Position numbers and translations under genes: made by a program
The notes under the pieces: model-generated
What the model saw: only the letters and a program-made list of their open reading frames with translations
The model's database searches: none
What the model was told of the DNA's origin: nothing
NCBI GenBank assembly: GCA_012515885.1
Contig: JAAYXN010000270.1
Location: forward strand, 1 to 5,723
DNA: 5,723 nt
DNA from: Rhodococcus sp. (in: high G+C Gram-positive bacteria)
Lineage (GTDB): Bacteria; Actinomycetota; Actinomycetes; Mycobacteriales; Mycobacteriaceae
Reading direction: 5' to 3'
In this document: positions 1 to 5,524 of the stretch, one piece after another
Numbering within the stretch: position 1 is the first letter of the stretch
Layout of the letters: the number at the start of each line of letters is the position of its first letter

Positions 1-1
1 T

Positions 2-589
2 CTCGACGAGGGTTTGGTGTGGGTGATTGACCCCATCGACGGGACCATGAACTACTCATCAGGACTGCCCACCGCCGGCATCCTGGCTGCGCTGGTCAGC
101 GACGGCGAACCGCTTCTTGGGTTGACGTGGCTCCCTTTCGTGCGGCGGCGATACAGCGCGTGGGTCGGTGGGCCCCTTCGCGATGGAGAAACGATTCTTC
201 CGTCTTTGGAGCGGCGGTCACTGGCGTCATCGATCATCGGTTTGGGTGCGCTCAACGTCGATAGCCGAGGCCGGATCCCCGGACCGTACCGGTTGCAGAT
301 CCTCGCGGAACTGAGCCGCACATCGTCGCGTATTCGTATTCACGGCTCTACCGGAGTGGACCTCGCCTACACGGCAGCCGGAATTTTGGGTGGTGCCGTG
401 GTGTTTGGCCACCATGCATGGGACAACGCTCCGGGCGTGGCGCTCATCCGGGCTGCGGGCGGAGTTGTCACGGACCTCGACGGCAACCCGTGGACGATCA
501 CGTCCAGTTCCGTTCTGGCCGCTGCCCCTGGGGTCCACGGCGAGATCCTCGATATTCTGGGTGAGATTAACCGCTCAACCAACCGATAA
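2..589 (+). CDS. Inositol monophosphatase family phosphatase (ImpA-like), 5' truncated
   Basis: This is the C-terminal part (about 195 residues) of a Mg2+-dependent phosphatase of the inositol monophosphatase family; the reading frame is open to the left edge, so the start lies outside the window. The metal-binding motif WVIDPIDGTMNY is near the left edge (from base 20). The second signature, WDNAPG followed by RAAGG (about 420-460), supplies the other conserved metal-binding Asp. A GSTGVDLAY segment before it matches the family core. The family's first motif (the GEE region) must lie upstream. Members hydrolyse inositol-1-phosphate or related sugar or amino-alcohol phosphates. From memory, the M. 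tuberculosis gene in this position, before hisF, is impA. A role as histidinol-phosphate phosphatase is possible, because that activity (HisN) belongs to the same superfamily, but the sequence does not decide it. The gene lies 43 bases upstream of hisF on the same strand, probably in one operon. Confidence 0.9.
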   Translation, partial: LDEGLVWVIDPIDGTMNYSSGLPTAGILAALVSDGEPLLGLTWLPFVRRRYSAWVGGPLRDGETILPSLERRSLASSIIGLGALNVDSRGRIPGPYRLQILAELSRTSSRIRIHGSTGVDLAYTAAGILGGAVVFGHHAWDNAPGVALIRAAGGVVTDLDGNPWTITSSSVLAAAPGVHGEILDILGEINRSTNR

Positions 590-618
590 CGCCCGCGAGA
601 CGTTGTCTTCGGGCCATT

Positions 619-625
619 GAAGGAG
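619..625 (+). promoter_or_regulatory. Shine-Dalgarno site of hisF
   Basis: GAAGGAG lies 7 bases before the ATG at 633. It is the clearest ribosome binding site in the window and fixes the hisF start. Confidence 0.85.
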
Positions 626-632
626 TTATTTC

Positions 633-1406
633 ATGACGCTGGCAGTTCGGGTCATCCCGTGTCTGGACGTCGATGCTGGCCGCGTCGTGAAGGGCGTGAA
701 TTTCGAGAACCTGCGTGACGCCGGTGACCCGGTGGAACTGGCTGCTGCCTACGACGCTCAGGGCGCTGACGAACTGACCTTCCTCGACGTCACCGCGTCG
801 ACATCAGATCGCGGCACGATGCTTGACGTCGTCAGCCGCACTGCGGAACAGGTGTTCATTCCGTTGACGGTGGGCGGGGGAGTCCGCACGGTCGAAGATG
901 TAGACCGTCTTTTGCGTGCCGGTGCGGACAAGGTCAGTGTCAACACCGCAGCGATTGCCCGGCCTGAACTGCTTCGTGAACTCAGCGAGCGTTTCGGCTC
1001 GCAGTGCATCGTCCTGTCGGTCGATGCCCGCACCGTTCCCGAGGGCGGCGAGCCCACCGCATCGGGATGGGAAGTGACTACACACGGCGGCAAACGAGGC
1101 ACCGGTATCGACGCTGTTGAATGGGCAGTGCGCGGTGCGGAACTGGGTGTCGGTGAGATTCTGTTGAACTCGATGGATGCCGATGGCACCAAAGCCGGAT
1201 TCGATCTGCGCATGATCGAAGCGGTCCGCGCCGCGGTGCAGGTTCCGGTGATCGCCAGCGGCGGTGCGGGAGCTGTCGAACACTTCGCTCCCGCTGTACA
1301 GGCCGGTGCGGACGCTGTTCTTGCCGCCAGCGTCTTCCACTTCGGTGATATGACGATTGGCGAGGTTAAGACGTCGATGCGCGCGGAAGGAATTGTGGTC
1401 CGATGA
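633..1406 (+). CDS. hisF: Imidazole glycerol phosphate synthase, cyclase subunit HisF
   Basis: HisF is the cyclase half of the cytoplasmic HisF-HisH complex. It uses ammonia from HisH to convert PRFAR into imidazole glycerol phosphate (entering histidine synthesis) and AICAR (returning to purine synthesis). The protein is 257 residues, the usual length for a single (beta/alpha)8 barrel. The catalytic aspartates are visible: Asp12 in IPCLDVD and Asp131 in VLSVDAR, equivalent to Asp11 and Asp130 of the Thermotoga enzyme. The two phosphate-binding loops are at residues 76-83 (IPLTVGGG) and 204-213 (VPVIASGGAG), and the NSMDADGTKAGFD segment is at 179-191. The ATG is supported by a strong ribosome binding site. 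The stop overlaps the start of hisI as ATGA, which indicates translational coupling. HisH is not in the window and would be expected upstream. Confidence 0.98.
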   Translation: MTLAVRVIPCLDVDAGRVVKGVNFENLRDAGDPVELAAAYDAQGADELTFLDVTASTSDRGTMLDVVSRTAEQVFIPLTVGGGVRTVEDVDRLLRAGADKVSVNTAAIARPELLRELSERFGSQCIVLSVDARTVPEGGEPTASGWEVTTHGGKRGTGIDAVEWAVRGAELGVGEILLNSMDADGTKAGFDLRMIEAVRAAVQVPVIASGGAGAVEHFAPAVQAGADAVLAASVFHFGDMTIGEVKTSMRAEGIVVR

Positions 1407-1771
1407 GCGAGCCAGTTAGCAGCTTGGACCCGGCGATCGCAGCCAAACTTAAACGCAACTCCGACGGGTTGTTCAGTGCGGTTGCTCAGGAACGCTCCAC
1501 CGGCGATGTGCTGATGGTGGCGTGGATGGACGATGAAGCGCTGGCCCGAACCCTTCAGACCCGCAAGGGCACCTACTACTCGCGTTCACGTCAGCAGTAC
1601 TGGGTGAAAGGCGAAACTTCGGGGCACACGCAGTACGTGCACGAAGTGCGTCTCGATTGTGACGGCGACTCCGTGCTGCTCGTCGTCGACCAGGACGGTG
1701 CCGCCTGCCACACCGGCACCCACACGTGCTTCGACACGGACGTCCTGCTGACCGACGAAGCAGCCGACTAA
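1403..1771 (+). CDS. hisI: Phosphoribosyl-AMP cyclohydrolase HisI
   Basis: HisI opens the purine ring of phosphoribosyl-AMP, the third step of histidine synthesis, as a Zn2+/Mg2+-dependent cytoplasmic enzyme. The 122-residue protein carries the whole family signature: VLMVAWMDDEAL (36-47), the SRSRQQYWVKGETSGH block (60-75), the metal site DCDGD (85-89), and the Cys-rich end AACHTGTHTCF (100-110). Asp85, Asp87 and Asp89 match the Mg2+ ligands, and Cys86, Cys102 and Cys109 are the conserved zinc-type cysteines. No HisE (pyrophosphohydrolase) domain is fused, so HisE must be encoded elsewhere, as in other actinobacteria. The start codon overlaps the hisF stop by four bases, so the two are read from one message. 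It is the last recognisable histidine gene here; the downstream genes are unrelated. Confidence 0.97.
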   Translation: MSEPVSSLDPAIAAKLKRNSDGLFSAVAQERSTGDVLMVAWMDDEALARTLQTRKGTYYSRSRQQYWVKGETSGHTQYVHEVRLDCDGDSVLLVVDQDGAACHTGTHTCFDTDVLLTDEAAD

Positions 1772-1783
1772 CCGGGCATATCG

Positions 1784-1826
1784 GATGATTCGGGAGGCTC
1801 GCCTCCAGACGATTAGGGAGGCTCGC
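1784..1826 (+). repeat. Two-copy direct repeat between hisI and the PLP-enzyme gene
   Basis: Bases 1784-1802 and 1808-1826 are 19-base direct copies (GAYGATTMGGGAGGCTCGC) that match at 17 of 19 positions and start 24 bases apart. Both share the core GGGAGGCTCGC. The arrangement could be a paired operator for the PLP-enzyme gene that starts at 1858, or the remnant of a local duplication. The repeat itself is certain; its role is not known. Confidence 0.75.
1793..1806 (+). other. Perfect inverted repeat after hisI (hairpin or operator)
   Basis: GGAGGC and GCCTCC form a perfect 6-base inverted repeat separated by TC, 21 bases after the hisI stop. In RNA it would fold as a 5-bp GC stem with a four-base CTCG loop. 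No run of T follows, so it is not a canonical intrinsic terminator, although actinobacterial terminators often lack the T tract. It overlaps the first copy of the direct repeat, so it may instead be a dyad bound by a regulator. Confidence 0.5.
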
Positions 1827-1852
1827 TGACCGCTGGCCAGCGTAGGTATACC
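1826..1852 (+). promoter_or_regulatory. Possible promoter of the PLP-enzyme gene
   Basis: CTGACC (1826-1831) resembles a -35 element and TATACC (1847-1852) a -10 element, 15 bases apart. TATACC lies within the palindrome GGTATACC. A transcript starting 6-9 bases after the -10 would begin at or near the GTG at 1858, which would fit a leaderless message; no clear Shine-Dalgarno sequence precedes that codon. Both boxes match the consensus only partly, so this is tentative. Confidence 0.3.
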
Positions 1853-1857
1853 GTCGA

Positions 1858-3075
1858 GTGGTGACCAGGCCACGTAAGGATGCCCCGCAGACCCTGTCGT
1901 TCAACACCCAGTCCGTGCATGCTGGCAACAGTCATGACCCTGGTTCTGGCGCCATTCGGACACCGCTGGTCGCGGCTAATTCGTACGCGCTCCCGGACGA
2001 TCCGTCGTCGGTCAGCTGGTCTGAGGTGGATTCGCTGTTTTATACCCGCAACTCGGGTGTGAATCAGCTTGCGCTGCAACAGAAATTGGCCACGCTGGAG
2101 CGGGCTGAAGATGCTGTGGTTTTGGCGTCGGGAGTCGCGGCGCTGCACGCAATGTTCTTCACCTATTTGAAGACTGGCGACCACATCATTGTTTCTGACA
2201 ACAGTTATGAAGCGACGTGGAAGATGTTCGCGGAACTGTTGCCGGAAAAGTACGGGATCACCGCAACGTTTGTAGACACCAGTGACCTTGATGCGGTGCG
2301 GGCGGCGTTCACCGCGCAAACGAAGATCGTTCACACCGAGACCATCGCGAACCCGACGACGCGGGTCGCTGATATCGCTGCGTTGGCAGAGATTGCCCAT
2401 GAGGCGGGTGCGCTACTGACGGTGGATTCGACGTTCACACCGCCGCCGTTGTATCGGCCCCTCGCCGATGGGGCTGATCTTGTGGTGCATTCGCTCACCA
2501 AATACATCAATGGTCATGGTGATGCGATGGGCGGGGCGGTGCTGGGTCGTGCCGAGTTGATCCGGCCCATCAAGGCTCAAGCGATGGTGGATGTGGGTGG
2601 TGTCATTTCGCCGTTTAACGCCTGGATGATTACGCGTGGATCGGTGACGTTGCCACTGCGTATGCGTCAGCATCTGGACACTGCGGAGAAGGTCGCGGAA
2701 TTCTTGGAGCAGGATTCGCGGATCGCCTATGTCGCGTATCCGGGGCGCGAGTCGCATCCTCAGCATGAGTTGGCGCGGAAGCAGTTCGGTGGCCGCGGGT
2801 TTGGCGCAATGATGGCCTTTGCGGTTGATGGCCCGCCGGAGTTGCAGAACGAGTTTGTTGCGAACCTCAAGATCGTGACGTCCGCGGTGTCACTGGGCCA
2901 TGACGAGACGCTGATTGTGCATGTGGGAACTTCGGGGCCGCGGGTGCGTTACTACCCGGAGCCGTTCCGCACGTACGGGCATTTGCGGTTGTCGATTGGC
3001 CTGGAGAGTGCGGATGATTTGATCGCAGATTTCGCAGCCGCGCTCGATACCGTGTGCGGAGCACCGAGTAGGTAG
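1858..3075 (+). CDS. PLP-dependent Cys/Met metabolism (trans-sulfuration family) enzyme
   Basis: This 405-residue protein belongs to the family of cystathionine gamma-synthase, cystathionine lyases, methionine gamma-lyase and O-acetylhomoserine sulfhydrylase (Cys_Met_Meta_PP, fold type I). The PLP lysine is Lys215 in VVHSLTKYINGHGD, and the PLP-pyridine Asp190 is in VDSTFTPP. The phosphate-contacting YTR motif is at 62-64, SGVAAL at 91-96, the stacking Tyr117 in NSYEAT, and the carboxylate-binding Arg in HLRLSIGLE near the C-terminus. It departs from the classical enzymes: the residue matching Cys116 of methionine gamma-lyase is Ala119, and the usual HPASMTH-type loop is replaced by HVGTSGPRVRYYPEPF. 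The substrate is therefore open; a lyase or sulfhydrylase acting on a sulfur amino acid is the family expectation. The start is one of two adjacent GTG codons (1858 or 1861) without a clear ribosome binding site. Its last seven codons form the first unit of a tandem repeat. Confidence 0.9.
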   Translation: MVTRPRKDAPQTLSFNTQSVHAGNSHDPGSGAIRTPLVAANSYALPDDPSSVSWSEVDSLFYTRNSGVNQLALQQKLATLERAEDAVVLASGVAALHAMFFTYLKTGDHIIVSDNSYEATWKMFAELLPEKYGITATFVDTSDLDAVRAAFTAQTKIVHTETIANPTTRVADIAALAEIAHEAGALLTVDSTFTPPPLYRPLADGADLVVHSLTKYINGHGDAMGGAVLGRAELIRPIKAQAMVDVGGVISPFNAWMITRGSVTLPLRMRQHLDTAEKVAEFLEQDSRIAYVAYPGRESHPQHELARKQFGGRGFGAMMAFAVDGPPELQNEFVANLKIVTSAVSLGHDETLIVHVGTSGPRVRYYPEPFRTYGHLRLSIGLESADDLIADFAAALDTVCGAPSR

Positions 3076-3157
3076 CCGTGTGCGGAGCACCGAGTTAGAT
3101 AGCCGTGTGCGGAGCACCGAGTTAGATAGCTGTGTGCGGAGCACTGGGTTCGTAACT
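3052..3157 (+). repeat. Tandem repeat array, four units of 26-27 bases
   Basis: Units begin at 3052, 3078, 3105 and 3132. Each opens with GTGTGCGGAGCAC, which contains the small inverted repeat GTGC-GGA-GCAC. Units 2 and 3 differ only at the last base; unit 1 is one base shorter (AGTAGG against AGTTAGA); unit 4 is diverged in its second half (about 19 of 27 positions match). Unit 1 encodes the end of the PLP enzyme (VCGAPSR-stop). Units 2 and 3, read in the matching frame, give VCGAPS-stop. The units are directly adjacent with no spacers, so this is a minisatellite-type array, not a CRISPR. It fills most of the 101-base gap before the tautomerase gene. Confidence 0.95.
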
Positions 3158-3176
3158 GGTGTGGCAGGCTCGCGTT

Positions 3177-3356
3177 ATGCCTTTGATTCAGATTTCGCAG
3201 ACACCAGGTTTGACGGACGAGCAGAAGCGCGCCGTGATTGAGAGTGTGACGCGCGCGTATGCGGACGCTACCGGTAAGGATGCGTCCAAGGTGTGGGTGA
3301 CCCTTACCGATGTGCCGCGTGAAAATTGGGGTGTGGGCGGAGTGCCGCTCGGCTGA
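3177..3356 (+). CDS. 4-oxalocrotonate tautomerase-like protein, 59 residues
   Basis: This small protein matches the 4-oxalocrotonate tautomerase family, whose members form hexamers of roughly 60-residue subunits and use an N-terminal proline as catalytic base. The ATG at 3177 is chosen over upstream in-frame codons (for example the GTG at 3159) because it places Pro directly after the initiator Met (MPLIQISQ), which catalysis requires. The family block LTDEQKRAVIESVT and the C-terminal NWGVGG (matching HFGIGG) are present, and length and alignment are gapless against the classical enzyme. Counting Pro as residue 1, the substrate-binding Arg11 and Arg39 of the Pseudomonas enzyme are Leu11 and Trp39 here, and Phe50 is Trp50. 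The substrate therefore probably differs. The ribosome binding site is weak (GGCAGG at 3163-3168). The gene lies 101 bases after the PLP-enzyme gene, across the tandem repeats. Confidence 0.88.
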   Translation: MPLIQISQTPGLTDEQKRAVIESVTRAYADATGKDASKVWVTLTDVPRENWGVGGVPLG

Positions 3357-3407
3357 TACGCCGATTGCGGGTGGCGTTCTCGTCGAGCGGGGTTCTCTGC
3401 GCCGGGG

Positions 3408-3881
3408 TTAGCTTCGGGCGCGGAGAAACGCGAGTGCTTCGTCGGCGTGGGACTGTGCCCGGAACTCGCTGGAGATCACCTTGAGGACGGTGCGGTCGGT
3501 GTCAATGACGAAGGTGGTCCGCTTGACGGGTGCGATACGTCCCAGCAGGCCGCGTTTGACCCCGAACTGTGCGGCAACGTGACCGTCGCGGTCGGACAGC
3601 AGCGGGTAGTCGAACTGCTTGGCTTCAGCGAATGACGCCTGCTTGTCGACCGCATCGGTGCTGATACCAGCGCGGGTGGCGCCAACCTGCGCGAAGTCTG
3701 CTGCCAGGTCACGGAAGTGGCAGGCTTCGGCGGTGCAGGTCGGTGTGAAGGCAGCCGGGTAGAAGAACAGCACGAGGGGGCCTTCGTTGAGCAGGCCATC
3801 GAGGGTGCGTTCGGCACCGGTTTGATCGGCGAGACGAAAGTCTGGGGCCTTGTTTCCTGCGGTGATGATTCCAGCGCTCAT
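3408..3881 (-). CDS. Peroxiredoxin, bacterioferritin comigratory protein (BCP/PrxQ) type
   Basis: This is a thiol peroxidase that reduces hydrogen peroxide and organic hydroperoxides in the cytoplasm with electrons from thioredoxin-type partners. The protein is 157 residues from the ATG at 3881, normal for the family. The peroxidatic Cys49 lies in the FTPTCTAEACHF motif, and Cys54, five residues on, is the position of the resolving cysteine in the two-Cys BCP subtype. The active-site Thr46 (in FTPTC) and the conserved Arg121 in VKRTTFVID are present. An in-frame GTG at 3890 would add three residues (MRG); neither start has a well-spaced ribosome binding site. The gene points towards the tautomerase gene and away from trpE. 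From memory, M. tuberculosis has bcpB in the same place and orientation, so this is probably its orthologue. Confidence 0.95.
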   Translation of the reverse strand: MSAGIITAGNKAPDFRLADQTGAERTLDGLLNEGPLVLFFYPAAFTPTCTAEACHFRDLAADFAQVGATRAGISTDAVDKQASFAEAKQFDYPLLSDRDGHVAAQFGVKRGLLGRIAPVKRTTFVIDTDRTVLKVISSEFRAQSHADEALAFLRARS

Positions 3882-3937
3882 ACCCCGCACGGTAGTCGAA
3901 TAGCACCTTCATATCGATGCCTGGGACAATGAAATGT
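3882..3937. promoter_or_regulatory. Divergent promoter region between bcp-type gene and trpE
   Basis: These 56 bases are the only space for the promoters of both genes, which start in opposite directions. On the plus strand, GACAAT (3925-3930) matches the -10 consensus at four of six positions and ends 7 bases before the trpE ATG at 3938. That is the spacing expected if transcription starts at the A of the start codon. No convincing -35 box is seen. There is no room for a Trp-rich leader peptide and attenuator, and no such open frame is present. Confidence 0.4.
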
Positions 3938-5521
3938 ATGCACGCCGAACCCACCACCCTGACCGACGCCGCGGGGTCGGATTCGACCACCACTCGCGAG
4001 CAGTTTGCTCATCTTGCTGCGGAACATCGCGTTGTGCCTGTGACGCGGCGGTTGCTCGCCGATGCGGAGACCCCGCTGTCGGCGTACGCGAAGCTCGCCG
4101 CGGATCGCCCCGGCACTTTCCTGTTTGAGTCAGCAGAAAATGGCCGCTCGTGGTCTCGGTGGTCGTTTATTGGTGCGGGCAGTCCAGCGGCTTTGACTGT
4201 CGTTGACGGCGAGGCCGCGTGGTACGGACAGGTCCCTGAAGGTGTTCCTTCGGGAGGAAATCCGGTCACGGCGTTGGGGCAAACCCTGCAACTGTTGCAG
4301 TCGGAGCGCCCAGCGGGGTTGCCGCCACTCACTGGCGGCATGGTCGGGTTCTTAGGTTATGACGCGGTCCGCCGCTTCGAACGGCTCGGTGATCACGCAG
4401 TCGATGACCTTCAGATCCCGGAAATGGTCATGCTGCTTGCGACCGATATCGCTGCCGTCGACCACCACGAGGGCGTCATCTGGTTGATCGCGAACGCGGT
4501 CAACTGGAACGGCACGAACGAGAACATGGATCGTGCGTACGAGGATGCGCTCGCGCGTCTCGATCGGATGGAAGCAGCACTCGCTGCGCCCGCGACGTCA
4601 ACTGTGTCGACGTATGCGCGCCCCAAGCCGGAGTTTGTGCGTCAACGCACCAGCGAAGGTTTCCAGGACGATGTGCGGTCACTCGTCGGCGAGATCGAAG
4701 CGGGCGAGGCCTTCCAGGTGGTGCTGTCGCAGCGTTTCGAAATGCCGTGCGACGCAGCACCGATCGACGTGTACCGGATGCTGCGGGCAACGAACCCGAG
4801 CCCGTACATGTATCTGCTTCATGTGCCAGACGGCGACGGCGGCACCGCGTTTTCTGTCGTCGGGTCCAGCCCAGAATCGCTAGTTACCGTGCATGATGGC
4901 GTCGCCACCACGCATCCGATTGCGGGCACTCGCTGGCGCGGTGAGACCGAAGAAGACGATGTCCTTTTGGAGAAGGACCTTCTCGCCGATGAAAAGGAGA
5001 ACGCCGAGCATTTGATGCTCGTCGATCTCGGTCGCAATGATCTCGGTCGTGTGTGTGAACCGGGCACGGTCAAAGTCCACGACTACCGTCACATTGAGCG
5101 CTACAGCCACGTCATGCACTTGGTCTCCACAGTCACCGGGCACCTGGCTCAGGGCCAGCAGGCTCTCGACGCGGTGACCGCGTGTTTCCCCGCAGGCACC
5201 CTGTCGGGTGCACCTAAAGTGCGGGCGATGCAGCTCATCGAGGAACGCGAACCGACACGGCGCGGCATTTATGGCGGCATCGTCGGCTATCTCGATTTCG
5301 CTGGTGACGCCGATACGGCGATCGCCATCCGTACCGCGTTGATTAAGGACGGCACCGCCTACGTGCAGGCGGGCGCCGGAGTGGTTGCAGATTCGCAGCC
5401 GGAGTACGAAGACACCGAAGCACGAAACAAGGCGATGGCTGTGCTGTCTGCCGTGGCTGCCGCCCACACTGTGCGCGGTGTGGGGGCACGGGGGAGTGGC
5501 AGCAAGCCGGAGGGGGCGTGA
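3938..5521 (+). CDS. trpE: Anthranilate synthase component I
   Basis: TrpE converts chorismate to anthranilate, the first committed step of tryptophan synthesis, using ammonia from the glutamine amidotransferase subunit TrpG. The ATG at 3938 gives 527 residues and an N-terminus (MHAEPTT) like that recalled for M. tuberculosis TrpE (MHADLAA). In-frame ATGs at 3917 and 3929 are possible but less likely. The N-terminal domain holds the tryptophan feedback site, LFES (62-65), where many enzymes have LLES. The chorismate-binding domain shows PIAGTRWRG (327-335), Glu357 in NAEHLMLVDLGRNDLGR, FPAGTLSGAPK (417-427) and Glu494 in YEDTEARNK; the two glutamates match the Mg2+ ligands. The AGTxSGAPK form with the full PIAGT motif supports anthranilate synthase over salicylate or isochorismate synthases. 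The last 15 or so residues are Gly-rich and not conserved. No amidotransferase domain is fused. The next gene follows after three bases. Confidence 0.97.
   Translation: MHAEPTTLTDAAGSDSTTTREQFAHLAAEHRVVPVTRRLLADAETPLSAYAKLAADRPGTFLFESAENGRSWSRWSFIGAGSPAALTVVDGEAAWYGQVPEGVPSGGNPVTALGQTLQLLQSERPAGLPPLTGGMVGFLGYDAVRRFERLGDHAVDDLQIPEMVMLLATDIAAVDHHEGVIWLIANAVNWNGTNENMDRAYEDALARLDRMEAALAAPATSTVSTYARPKPEFVRQRTSEGFQDDVRSLVGEIEAGEAFQVVLSQRFEMPCDAAPIDVYRMLRATNPSPYMYLLHVPDGDGGTAFSVVGSSPESLVTVHDGVATTHPIAGTRWRGETEEDDVLLEKDLLADEKENAEHLMLVDLGRNDLGRVCEPGTVKVHDYRHIERYSHVMHLVSTVTGHLAQGQQALDAVTACFPAGTLSGAPKVRAMQLIEEREPTRRGIYGGIVGYLDFAGDADTAIAIRTALIKDGTAYVQAGAGVVADSQPEYEDTEARNKAMAVLSAVAAAHTVRGVGARGSGSKPEGA
5509..5516 (+). 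promoter_or_regulatory. Shine-Dalgarno site inside the trpE 3' end
   Basis: GGAGGGGG lies within the last codons of trpE, with the GGAGG core 11 bases before the ATG at 5525. It supports that start and translation of the two genes from one message. Confidence 0.55.
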
Positions 5522-5524
5522 GCG

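Noticed and set aside
1813..2400. A 195-codon minus-strand frame opposite the PLP-enzyme gene
   Set aside because: The product is Arg-rich and of low complexity, and the opposite strand encodes a clear PLP-enzyme family protein, so it is a shadow frame.
2890..3144. A minus-strand frame with the repeated peptide LSNSVLRTR
   Set aside because: The repeats in the peptide come only from the DNA tandem array. There is no start-site support, and the rest lies antisense to the PLP gene.
3052..3157. CRISPR array
   Set aside because: The units are directly adjacent with no unique spacers, and the first lies inside a coding region.
3159..3176. N-terminal extension of the tautomerase from the upstream GTG (MWQARV)
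   Set aside because: The family needs Pro as the first residue after Met removal, and only the ATG at 3177 provides this.
3357..3407. Bidirectional terminator between the tautomerase and peroxiredoxin genes
   Set aside because: ACGCC (3358-3362) and GGCGT (3373-3377) can pair, but the stem is only five bases with a ten-base loop and no T run. This is too weak to call, although a terminator would be expected between convergent genes.
3882..3937. Trp leader peptide or T-box/attenuator upstream of trpE
   Set aside because: The 56-base gap has no Trp-codon-rich short frame and no alternative stem-loops, and it is too short for these elements.
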